38,498 nucleotides of DNA from CAJQND01 sp051010055 (GTDB taxonomy: Bacteria > Pseudomonadota > Alphaproteobacteria > Rhizobiales > CAJQND01). Positions 24,694 through 32,070 of this stretch are shown here, piece by piece. The notes under the pieces are model-generated. The model did not search any database, was not told where the DNA came from, and worked only from the letters and a program-made list of their open reading frames with translations. The position numbers and the translations under genes are program-made. The stretch spans positions 1 to 38,498 of the forward strand of contig JBPCVY010000267.1 in assembly GCA_051010055.1 (NCBI GenBank), read 5' to 3'. Positions within the stretch are counted from its first letter, which is position 1; each line of letters begins with the position of its first letter.

Positions 24694-25800
24694 ATGGCAA
24701 ACGCCACCGGACCAAATCCGCAACCCGGCATTGACGCGATAGCCGCCTATGTGCCTGGCCGCTCAAAAGCCCCCGGAGCGGGTAAAGTGTTCAAACTGTC
24801 ATCCAACGAAACGCCGTTGGGCGCGAGCCCCCACGCAGCATCCGCATTCGCAGAAGTTGGCAAGCATTTGGAACTTTACCCGGACGGTGCGGCAACGAGG
24901 TTACGCGAATCCATTGGCGCCCACTACGGGCTCAACCCGGACCATATTGTGTGTGGAGCGGGTTCCGACGAACTCCTGTCGCTTCTGGCTCAGGCCTATC
25001 TCGGTCCTGGCGATGAAGCCATTTACTGCCGTCATGGTTTCCTAGTTTATGAAATTGTTATCCGCACCAACGGGGCAACCCCTGTTGTGGCGGATGAAAC
25101 AGACCTCACCGCTGACGTGGACGCTATTTTGGCGTTGGTGACAGAACGCACCAAGATGGTGTTTCTGGCCAATCCGAACAACCCAACCGGAACCTATGTA
25201 CCGTTTGATGAGGTAAAACGTTTGCATTCCGGCCTGCCGAACGATTGCGTTCTGGTACTCGATTCCGCCTATGCGGAATATGTCTCAAAGAACGACTATG
25301 AATCTGGCATTGAGCTTGTCGCCACCGCCAACAATGTGGTGATGACGCGCACGTTCTCGAAAATTTACGGCCTAGCCGCGTTGCGCCTTGGATGGGTTTA
25401 TTGCACGACGGCAATTGCTGACACGCTCAACCGCATTCGCGGACCGTTCAATGTCAATGCGCCAGCAATTGCTGCCGGGGTTGCGGCCATTCTGGATGTA
25501 GAGTTTATCGACAAGGCCGTTGCCCATAATGATGTGTGGTTGCCCTGGCTTACACGTGAGCTGGAAGCGCTGGGCTTGAGCGTTGCCCCAAGTGTCGGCA
25601 ATTTCATTCTGATTGAGTTTCCCGATAGTGAAACCCATAACGCTGCTGCAGCCGATGCCTATTTGCTGGAGCACGGCATCGTATTGCGCCAGGTTGGCAA
25701 TTACGATTTGCCCCATTGCCTGCGCATGACAGTGGGCACGGAAGAAGCAAACCGGAAAACCGTTGCCGCATTGGCAGAGTTTCTCAAGGGCGGGTCGTGA
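24694..25800 (+). CDS. hisC: Histidinol-phosphate (aromatic) aminotransferase
   Basis: A 368-residue fold-type I PLP enzyme. The PLP-binding lysine is Lys223 in TFSKIYGLAALRLGW. Further signatures are KLSSNETPLGASPHA, NPNNPTGTYVPFDEV, the D-S-A-Y-A-E-Y block and the arginine in LRMTVGTEE. HisC catalyses the seventh step of histidine synthesis. Because it is coupled to tyrC (TGATG overlap), it may also act on prephenate or aromatic keto acids, as HisC-type enzymes in related bacteria do. GAGGAGAG precedes the ATG, next to a CAGGGCCCTG palindrome at 24671-24680. Confidence 0.93.
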   Translation: MANATGPNPQPGIDAIAAYVPGRSKAPGAGKVFKLSSNETPLGASPHAASAFAEVGKHLELYPDGAATRLRESIGAHYGLNPDHIVCGAGSDELLSLLAQAYLGPGDEAIYCRHGFLVYEIVIRTNGATPVVADETDLTADVDAILALVTERTKMVFLANPNNPTGTYVPFDEVKRLHSGLPNDCVLVLDSAYAEYVSKNDYESGIELVATANNVVMTRTFSKIYGLAALRLGWVYCTTAIADTLNRIRGPFNVNAPAIAAGVAAILDVEFIDKAVAHNDVWLPWLTRELEALGLSVAPSVGNFILIEFPDSETHNAAAADAYLLEHGIVLRQVGNYDLPHCLRMTVGTEEANRKTVAALAEFLKGGS

Positions 25801-26723
25801 TGTCTGAACCCATGTTTTCAAAGGTAGCGTTGATTGGCTTGGGTCTCGTTGGTGGCTCTCTTGGGCTTGCCATGCGCAGGGCAAATCTCGCTGGCGCCAT
25901 CACCGGCCATGCCCGCAGCGCCGAAACCCGGAAGACCGCCCTGGAACTTGGCCTTATCGACGACGTATATGAAACCACCGCTGAGGCAGTGGTTGATGCA
26001 GACCTGGTCATCGTCTGTGTACCGATCGGCGTCTGCGGTGCGGTGACGGCTGAGATTTCCGCCAGCCTGAAACCGGGCGCCATTTTGACCGATGTTGCCT
26101 CCACCAAGCGCTCGGTTGTGCGCGACATGCTTCCCCATGTGCCAGACGGAGTGCATTTCATTCCAGGTCACCCGGTTGCCGGTACGGAAAAATCGGGGCC
26201 CACTGCCGGTTACACGGAACTGTTTGATGAGCGCTGGTGCATTCTGACGCCGTTGCCGGGCAGCGATAGCGCCATGGTGGACAAGTTGGAGGATTTCTGG
26301 AAAGGCTGCGGATCGGTTGTTGAGCGCATGGATGTCGAGCATCACGACATGGTGCTTGCCATCACCAGCCATCTGCCCCACCTGATTGCCTATTCCATTG
26401 TGATGACCGCATCGCACCTTGAAGAGGTGACCGAATCCGAGGTCATCAAGTTCTCCGCCGGCGGCTTTCGTGACTTCACCCGCATCGCCGCCTCCGACCC
26501 CACAATGTGGCGCGACGTGTTCCTGAGCAACAAGGGCGCAGTGCTTGAGATGCTGGGCCGGTTCTCAGAAGACCTGGCAGCATTGCAAAAAGCCATCCGC
26601 CATCAGGATGGGGATATGCTTTTTGATCTGTTCACCCGCTCTCGCGATGTGCGCCGTGGGATTGTTGAAGCCGGCCAGGATACGGCGGAGCCGGACTTTG
26701 GCCGCCATCCGGTTGCGGAATGA
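25800..26723 (+). CDS. tyrC: Prephenate/arogenate (cyclohexadienyl) dehydrogenase
   Basis: About 307 residues. The start ATG overlaps the hisC stop by one base. The N-terminal NAD(P)-binding motif is VALIGLGLVGGSLGLAM at residues 8-24. The catalytic region reads HFIPGHPVAGTEKSGP and is followed by the C-terminal helical dimerisation domain (FSAGGFRDFTRIAASDPTMWRDVF). It oxidatively decarboxylates prephenate or arogenate on the way to tyrosine. Fusion domains such as chorismate mutase or ACT are absent. An in-frame ATG at 25716 lies inside hisC and is unlikely. Confidence 0.93.
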   Translation: MSEPMFSKVALIGLGLVGGSLGLAMRRANLAGAITGHARSAETRKTALELGLIDDVYETTAEAVVDADLVIVCVPIGVCGAVTAEISASLKPGAILTDVASTKRSVVRDMLPHVPDGVHFIPGHPVAGTEKSGPTAGYTELFDERWCILTPLPGSDSAMVDKLEDFWKGCGSVVERMDVEHHDMVLAITSHLPHLIAYSIVMTASHLEEVTESEVIKFSAGGFRDFTRIAASDPTMWRDVFLSNKGAVLEMLGRFSEDLAALQKAIRHQDGDMLFDLFTRSRDVRRGIVEAGQDTAEPDFGRHPVAE

Positions 26724-26727
26724 CGTG

Positions 26728-27783
26728 TCAAAACAATGGTGCGAACTCGCCGATTTTGAACGGGCCGAGATAGATTTTCGACTGCTTGATCACAAGCTCG
26801 GTGGAAACAGAGCCATTTGCCCCGCCGCCCGACAATAGCCGGAACATGTTCTTGGCAAGGGATGCCTCGCCTTTTGAGAGCTTGCCGACCGAGACAAGCC
26901 TGTCGAGCAGCTTATTGAGATTGACGATTTCCCCCTTCAGCTCACCGTCCAGCTTTCCTGCGCCATCAGCTTTCAGATTACCGGACATCGAGGCGCGCAT
27001 GGGCGTTCGTGTCAAATCAAGCTGTTTGATATCGAGCACGCCACTATTTCTGGCCCAGCCGGAGACGATTTCGCCCAGAATATCGGGCCAGGGGTATGGA
27101 ACGTCCGACACATTTGCAGAAAAGGCGAATGAATCAAAAGACACCGGCCCGCCATCCACCGGATCGCGCTGGGGGCCGTCATAGGAAAAATCTTTGGCAA
27201 CGCCTGCAATGTCATAAGACACCTTGCCTCCTTCCGGCACACCGGCAAAGCGGCCGTGAAGGTTGAGCCGTTCAGCGTTGAGTTTCCCCGCCTGGGGACC
27301 CTCTCCGGCGAGCAAAGTTCCATTGAGGTTTTCAATCAAAATGGAAATTTCGGCAGGTGTCTTGTCTCTAAACTTGAGACTTGCGAAGGCAGGCGAATGA
27401 GCGCTGGAAATACTCACTCCGCCACGGGCGCGGTTAACATCATAGCTGGAAGGGCCGGTGAACTGGATAATCACAAGGCCGGGTGAATAAATCTGGGTAA
27501 CCGCGGTAATATTGCGGCTGGTGATAATCATGTCCGTGCCCATGCCGATGCGGGAGAAATGGGCCGCATCACAACTCATCTCAACCCGGAACGGATAGCC
27601 GCCCCAGCTTTGTTCCGCACATTCAAGGTTAAGGCCCGAACGCTTTGCCCGTTCGGCCCATTCCAAATAGCTCTGCTTGGTTTGGGTGAAACTCACATAC
27701 CAATATGACGACCAGGCGAGCGCGATGAATATCACCAGCGCCAGAGGTAATAGCATGTACCAGGGATTTGAACTTTTGCTCAT
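26728..27783 (-). CDS. DUF2125 family membrane-anchored protein
   Basis: A 351-residue protein with one N-terminal transmembrane segment (residues 9-29, LLPLALVIFIALAWSSYWYV) and a large presumably periplasmic domain. YLEWAERAKRSGLNLECAEQSWGGYPFRVEMSC follows, and the CAE...GYPFR block is typical of DUF2125 proteins of alphaproteobacteria. The function of the family is unknown; the beta-rich composition suggests a lipid- or envelope-associated role, which is inference. It converges on tyrC with 4 bases between stops. Its start is only 22 bases from a palindromic element, so its promoter must lie inside that element or beyond it. Confidence 0.86.
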   Translation of the reverse strand: MSKSSNPWYMLLPLALVIFIALAWSSYWYVSFTQTKQSYLEWAERAKRSGLNLECAEQSWGGYPFRVEMSCDAAHFSRIGMGTDMIITSRNITAVTQIYSPGLVIIQFTGPSSYDVNRARGGVSISSAHSPAFASLKFRDKTPAEISILIENLNGTLLAGEGPQAGKLNAERLNLHGRFAGVPEGGKVSYDIAGVAKDFSYDGPQRDPVDGGPVSFDSFAFSANVSDVPYPWPDILGEIVSGWARNSGVLDIKQLDLTRTPMRASMSGNLKADGAGKLDGELKGEIVNLNKLLDRLVSVGKLSKGEASLAKNMFRLLSGGGANGSVSTELVIKQSKIYLGPFKIGEFAPLF

Positions 27784-27805
27784 ATTGTTTTGCGCGCAGA
27801 TCGGT

Positions 27806-28073
27806 TAATAGCAAAGGAACTAGATATTGACCCATTTGATGGAGCCAAATTGGCCTGTTCAGCTAGGAGCGGGACGCAGGGCGATGCGAGGCATCGGGCA
27901 AGGCCCGCAACAACGCTGGCGGGCCAACTTGGCGCACCTTCGGCCGGTTTTTCACGCCCCCTGGCTGTGTTGCAAGCTGATTGTGGCCAGCCAGGCCAAG
28001 GCGCAGCTTGCGCCTTGCCAGAAGACGTGAAAGAACCGGTCAAATGAATCAATATCTAGTTCCTTTGGTATTA
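27806..28073. repeat. Palindromic MITE-like element, copy 2
   Basis: This 268-base element fills the 321-base gap between the divergent DUF2125 and ChaC-like genes. The 34-base ends 27806-27839 and 28040-28073 are inverted repeats matching at 31 of 34 positions, with core CAAAGGAACTAGATATTGA. Internal hairpins are CGATGC-GAG-GCATCG (27882-27896), GGCCCGC with GCGGGCC (27902-27925) and AAGGCGCA-GCT-TGCGCCTT (27998-28016). A longer pairing joins CCGGTT...TTTCACG near 27944 with the complementary arm at 28025-28040. Both ends carry an outward TG-N-TATTA sequence that could act as an extended -10. No transposase is encoded. The end motif matches copy 1 in pattern CAAA...CT..ATATTGA. Confidence 0.88.
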
Positions 28074-28104
28074 GAAGTGTCGGTTCAGGGAATCGGAGCA
28101 CAAG

Positions 28105-28641
28105 ATGATGGCGGAAAACTGGGTCTTTGGCTATGGCTCGTTGATGTGGAAGCCGGGCTTTGACTTTGAGGAGAAAAGCCCTGCGGTTTTGCGCGGCGCA
28201 CACCGCCAGCTGTGTGTCTATTCCTATGTGCACCGGGGCACCCGCGAACGGCCGGGCCTAGTGATGGGCCTTGACTGGGGTGGAGCATGCCGGGGCGTCG
28301 CCTACCGGGTAGCCGATGCCAATTGGGAAGAAGTTGTTGCATACCTGCGGGCCCGCGAGCAGGTGACAATGGTATACCGGGAAACCCATGCGCCTATTGA
28401 ACTGTCACACCCCCAAAAGCGCAAAGTGCGCGCCATTGTTTACATGGTGGACCGCAGCCATGAACAGTATGCCGGCATTTTAAGCGTTGCTGATCAACTC
28501 AACTGGGTGCTTGGCGCATCAGGCCAATCGGGAGAAAATCCTGAATATGTCATCAACACCGTGGCCCATATGCGCGAATCCGGCATTCGCGATGAGCGGC
28601 TGGAAGAGCTTATTGACCTTTTAACTGCAGAAACCGCCTGA
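28105..28641 (+). CDS. ChaC-like gamma-glutamylcyclotransferase
   Basis: A 178-residue enzyme of the ChaC family (PF04752), which cleaves glutathione or gamma-glutamyl peptides to 5-oxoproline. FGYGSLMWKPGFDF at residues 8-21 is the substrate-loop motif. The catalytic glutamate is Glu93 in VYRETHAP, and the VINTVAHMRESGIRDERLEEL helix is typical of the C-terminus. GGAG lies about 6 bases before the ATG. Position 28108 is an alternative start. Its 5' leader starts just outside the palindromic element, so that element could supply or disturb its promoter. Confidence 0.9.
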   Translation: MMAENWVFGYGSLMWKPGFDFEEKSPAVLRGAHRQLCVYSYVHRGTRERPGLVMGLDWGGACRGVAYRVADANWEEVVAYLRAREQVTMVYRETHAPIELSHPQKRKVRAIVYMVDRSHEQYAGILSVADQLNWVLGASGQSGENPEYVINTVAHMRESGIRDERLEELIDLLTAETA

Positions 28642-28650
28642 CGTTGATTG

Positions 28651-29139
28651 TCAGCGCCCTGCAGCTCTTGCCCCGGCAAACAAGTCTGCCTGTACGCTTT
28701 CAGGGGAGCATGAGGGTACCTTCCGGGCCCGAACCGGGGTTGGCCACCGGCGTTTTGTAACGTGATGCTCGCGCATAACAACCGCCGGAGCAAAAGCTGC
28801 CTTGAGGTCGGCAACAGTTGCATCAGCTGCGCCATCATCTTCTGCAAGCAGATGAACATGGATTTCGCTGGCCCCTGCCTCGCGCGCCATTGCAGCGGCA
28901 TTGCCGGAGCCTGCCTCCCAAAACCGGGCGAACCGGCCAATGGCCCGTGCAGTGCGTGTGCCTGCGCCATCTCGAGCGACGGCGATATAAACCGCACCGG
29001 GCAGGGGCGGGCACGCTTTCGGGTTGTAAACGGAAAAAATGTACCGGCGGCCCGAAAGGCCTTTCCAGTAGTGAAACCGCTCCCTGAATCGGTCGTCCGA
29101 GGCAGTGGCTGACGGTGTATTTGTTTGCGTTTTGTTCAT
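28651..29139 (-). CDS. Unknown protein with a LexA box, predicted SOS gene
   Basis: A 162-residue protein that I do not recognise. Residues 24-52 read YWKGLSGRRYIFSVYNPKACPPLPGAVYIAV. The middle has IGRFARFWEAGSG, and a strand EIHVHLLAED is followed by a helix VADLKAAF. This beta-alpha order, with PGAVYIAV near the start, is loosely like a GIY-YIG fold; that is weak inference, since the usual Arg/Glu/Tyr set is not clear. The C-terminus is basic then Ala-rich. The start ATG has no ribosome site and coincides with the predicted transcription start, so translation is probably leaderless. A LexA box lies 3 bases upstream. It sits between the ChaC-like gene and nrdJ. Confidence 0.75.
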   Translation of the reverse strand: MNKTQTNTPSATASDDRFRERFHYWKGLSGRRYIFSVYNPKACPPLPGAVYIAVARDGAGTRTARAIGRFARFWEAGSGNAAAMAREAGASEIHVHLLAEDDGAADATVADLKAAFAPAVVMREHHVTKRRWPTPVRARKVPSCSPESVQADLFAGARAAGR

Positions 29140-29141
29140 GT

Positions 29142-29156
29142 GAACAAAAATAGAAC
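29142..29156 (-). promoter_or_regulatory. LexA box, GAAC-N7-GAAC
   Basis: GAAC, seven bases (AAAAATA), GAAC: a perfect match to the direct-repeat SOS operator of alphaproteobacteria. On the coding strand it reads GTTC-N7-GTTC and overlaps the predicted -10 of the gene starting at 29139. LexA bound here would block the polymerase directly. Confidence 0.72.
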
Positions 29157-29174
29157 AAATATCCTTAATGGCAA
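29147..29174 (-). promoter_or_regulatory. Predicted promoter of the LexA-controlled gene
   Basis: On the minus strand TTGCCA (29174-29169) and TATTTT (29152-29147) are 16 bases apart, moderate matches to -35 and -10. The expected start of transcription falls at 29139-29140, the first base of the start codon. This fits a leaderless message. Confidence 0.45.
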
Positions 29175-29207
29175 GTTAATTTTTCAGTTCAAAGAAAGTT
29201 TTCGGGC

Positions 29208-31550
29208 TCAGCTGCACTTAGAGTGGCCACACGAAAGGCAGGTTCGGCAGCCTTCCTGGAAAATCAGCGCCGCTTCGCCGCATTTAGGGCATTGTTGTGG
29301 GCTGGCGCGGCCTTCATTCACAACCATGGCCTGTCGCGCAGCTTCAGGGTCTGCTGAAAGCGTTACCGCCTCATCGGGCTTCAAAAAACCGGTATCAATC
29401 ATGTGCCGCTCAATAATGCCGCCAATTGCCGCCAGAAGGCTCGGCACATATTTGCCGCCCATCCACTGGCCACCACGCGGGTCGAATACCGCTTTCAGTT
29501 CTTCCACCACGAAGGACACATCACCGCCGCGCCGGAAAACAGCGGAAATCATCCGCGTCAGCGCTACGGTCCAGGCATAGTGTTCCATGTTCTTTGAATT
29601 GATAAAAATCTCAAACGGGCGACGTCGCTCGTTCTGGATAATATCGTTCAGGGTGATGTAGATGGCATGGTCTGAGTCAGCCCATTTCAATTTATAGGTA
29701 AAGCCGGGCAGAACCTTTTCACGCTCCAGCGGCTGCTTCATATAGACAATGTCCGCGCCATCGCCTGTCATGGGAACGGGCGCGTCAAGCGGCAGGCTGG
29801 TTTGGCCAGTGTCTGCATCACCTTCCGCCACATTGGTGGCGGTGGTCTCCAAAACCGAACCGCGAACCCGGTTTGGCCGGTAGGTGGTGCATCCTTTAAG
29901 GCCCTTCTCGTAGGCCAGGGCATAAACATCCTTGAAGGCTTCAAACGATAGGGCTTCGGGCACGTTCACGGTTTTGGATATGGATGAATCCACATGGGGC
30001 TGCATGGCCGCCTGCATGGCGATATGGTCTTGCGGCGAAAGTTCTTGGGCGGTGACGAAATAATCCGGCAGGGCTGCATCGGCGCCGAACTTTTCCTGGA
30101 ATTTCCGGTAGGCATAATCTGTTACCTGCTCTTCGGAGCGGCTGCCGTCCGGCTGCAGCACCTTTCGGGTATAGCGCCATGCAAACACGGGTTCGATGCC
30201 GGAAGAAACATTCCCGGCAAACAAGGAAATGGTTCCCGTTGGGGCAATGGAAGTTACAAGCGCATTGCGCATGCCATGTTTCGAGATGGCCTTGCGCACA
30301 TCCTTGTCCAACGCCGAAATGTGTTCACCGGCAAGGTATGCTTCCTTGTCGAACAGAGCAAAGGCGCCCTTTTCCGCCGCCAGTTCGGTACTGGTTAGAT
30401 AAGCCGCACGCTCAATGGATTTCATCCAGCTTCTGGCCAGGGCTGCCGCTGCATCGGTGCCATAGCGTTTGCCGCACATAATCAAAGCATCGGCAAGGCC
30501 GGTGACCCCCAGGCCAATGCGTCGCTTGGCTTCGGCTTCCTGGCGCTGGGAATCAAGCGGAAACCGAGAGGCATCGATCACATTGTCCATCATGCGCACT
30601 GCTAAGGCGGTGAGTTTGGCAAGCTCTGCCTCATCGATTGCCGCATCATCTCCGAAGGGATTGCGCACAATTTGCGCCAGATTAATAGACCCTAAAAGGC
30701 ACGCGCCATAAGGCGGCAATGGTTGCTCACCGCATGGATTGGTGCAGTTAATCGTTTCTGCATAGGAGAGATTGTTTAGCGCATTCACCCTATCGATGAA
30801 GATGGCGCCCGGTTCAGCAAAGTCGTAGTTGGCGCGCAAAATCTTGTCCCAAAGTTCGCGCGCCTTGACAGTGCGGAACACCTCGCCGCCGAACACCAGA
30901 GGCCAGTCGGTATTGTCTTTAACCGCAGCCATGAAGGCATCGGTCACCAGCACCGAAAGGTTGAACATGGTGAGCCGGCCCGGCGTTTGCTTGGCGGTGA
31001 TGAATTCTTCGATATCGGGGTGATCGCACCGCAACGTTGCCATCATGGCACCCCGCCGCGAACCGGCGGACATAATGGTGCGGCACATGGCATCCCACAC
31101 ATCCATGAAGCTCAAGGGGCCGGATGCATCCGCCCCAACGCCCCTGACCGGTGCACCGTTTGGCCTCAAAGTCGAGAAATCCTGGCCGATGCCACCCCCT
31201 TGCTGCATGGTAAGGGCTGCCTCTTTCAGGCCATCGAAAATGCCGCTCATATCATCATCGAGCGTGCCCATGACAAAGCAATTGAAAAGGGTAACCCGGC
31301 GGCCAGTTCCTGCACCTGCCAGAATGCGCCCGGCTGGAAGAAACTTGTAACCGCTCAGCGCTTCATAAAATTCAGCTTCCCAGTGGGCGTTGCATCCCCC
31401 CGGTTCAACAGCCGCAACTGCCTTCGCAACCCGCTGCCAGCTCTGCTCAACGGTTTCGTCAACAGGCGTCCCGTCGGGCCGCTTGAAGCGGTACTTCATG
31501 TCCCAAATCTCGTGCGAAATTTCAGGAGTAGCGGCTGGTTCTTCAGACAT
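29208..31550 (-). CDS. nrdJ: Adenosylcobalamin-dependent (class II) ribonucleotide reductase
   Basis: A 780-residue reductase that makes deoxyribonucleotides without oxygen-derived radicals, using vitamin B12. The first active-site cysteine is Cys91 in LFNCFVMG. The radical/catalytic block NPCGEQPLPPYGACLLGSINL is near residue 270. KTVNVPEALSFEAFKDVY and GCTTYRPN follow in the barrel. The C-terminal tail carries a zinc-ribbon-like set, CPKCGEA...CRTCLSCGHSKCS, with redox-active cysteines. This is shorter than the roughly 1200-residue NrdJ of many rhizobia and matches the compact form. AAGGTGAAA precedes the ATG. No cobalamin riboswitch is visible upstream. Confidence 0.93.
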   Translation of the reverse strand: MSEEPAATPEISHEIWDMKYRFKRPDGTPVDETVEQSWQRVAKAVAAVEPGGCNAHWEAEFYEALSGYKFLPAGRILAGAGTGRRVTLFNCFVMGTLDDDMSGIFDGLKEAALTMQQGGGIGQDFSTLRPNGAPVRGVGADASGPLSFMDVWDAMCRTIMSAGSRRGAMMATLRCDHPDIEEFITAKQTPGRLTMFNLSVLVTDAFMAAVKDNTDWPLVFGGEVFRTVKARELWDKILRANYDFAEPGAIFIDRVNALNNLSYAETINCTNPCGEQPLPPYGACLLGSINLAQIVRNPFGDDAAIDEAELAKLTALAVRMMDNVIDASRFPLDSQRQEAEAKRRIGLGVTGLADALIMCGKRYGTDAAAALARSWMKSIERAAYLTSTELAAEKGAFALFDKEAYLAGEHISALDKDVRKAISKHGMRNALVTSIAPTGTISLFAGNVSSGIEPVFAWRYTRKVLQPDGSRSEEQVTDYAYRKFQEKFGADAALPDYFVTAQELSPQDHIAMQAAMQPHVDSSISKTVNVPEALSFEAFKDVYALAYEKGLKGCTTYRPNRVRGSVLETTATNVAEGDADTGQTSLPLDAPVPMTGDGADIVYMKQPLEREKVLPGFTYKLKWADSDHAIYITLNDIIQNERRRPFEIFINSKNMEHYAWTVALTRMISAVFRRGGDVSFVVEELKAVFDPRGGQWMGGKYVPSLLAAIGGIIERHMIDTGFLKPDEAVTLSADPEAARQAMVVNEGRASPQQCPKCGEAALIFQEGCRTCLSCGHSKCS

Positions 31551-31595
31551 ATGTCAATTTCACCTTCGGGTGGACACATCAATTTACTTGCGTTT

Positions 31596-31601
31596 ATTAT
31601 A
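31596..31601 (-). promoter_or_regulatory. Consensus -10 element of nrdJ
   Basis: A perfect TATAAT on the minus strand, 45 bases before the nrdJ ATG, predicts a leader of about 38 bases. A -35 is unclear (TTCGCT about 17 bases upstream). It lies in an AT-rich gap shared with the divergent phosphoethanolamine-transferase remnant. Confidence 0.4.
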
Positions 31602-31740
31602 GCAAAAGTTCTTGAATAAGCGAAGGACCTTGAATAATCAAATTTGCAATATTTTCAATAATTTAAAGAATATATTTTCAACCAAGAAACAAATTTTTCT
31701 CCGCACGTCAGGTGCGTCAAGCACAAATTTCGAAAGCCCC

Positions 31741-32070
31741 ATGTTCAAGTTTCAAATATCCAGATTTCCACTGGAAATCTGCTTCATTACCAGTCTTTTT
31801 CTGCCAGGATTTCTCATTGGCTTGGGCGTTTACTCGCCATGGACTCACATTTCGCTCCTCACATTTGTAGTAATCGTATATCTCCTGGTCACAAAAAACA
31901 TACCGCCCATAACCGCCGGCCTCGTTACATGCCCCATCATTCTTCTTCAGCTGGCAAATTTTGTTAGCTATTTTGAGTATGGTTTGGGGTTCGAGTACAG
32001 CGCTCTGCGCATTGTTCTCGACACCCATGTTCAGGAGGCCGCAGAATTTACGCAAGCGCTGAACGGCTAG
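31741..32070 (+). pseudogene. Phosphoethanolamine transferase, N-terminal fragment before an in-frame TAG
   Basis: These 109 codons, from the ATG at 31741, encode the first three membrane helices of an EptA/OpgE-type transferase: FITSLFLPGFLIGLGVY, ISLLTFVVIVYLLVT and a third around VTCPIILLQLANF. SALRIVLDTHVQEAAEFT fits the loop before helix four. The frame runs open upstream to a TTG at 31612, but that part is AT-rich and not family-like. A TAG at 32068-32070 ends it, and the same frame continues without a gap into the next segment. The region is visibly more AT-rich than its neighbours, suggesting transfer from another genome. Confidence 0.72.

Noticed and set aside
27790..28047. An 85-codon frame on the plus strand across the palindromic element, and a similar one on the minus strand.
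   Set aside because: Both follow from the GC-rich palindromic ends. Composition is not protein-like, and no ribosome site precedes either.
31551..31611. Possible cobalamin riboswitch or NrdR boxes before nrdJ.
   Set aside because: The gap is only about 60 bases, too short for the riboswitch, and I saw no paired NrdR-box motif.
32068..32070. Reading the TAG as pyrrolysine or another recoded amino acid.
   Set aside because: TAG ends several ordinary genes here, including soxA and soxB, and no recoding element is seen. A point mutation is simpler.
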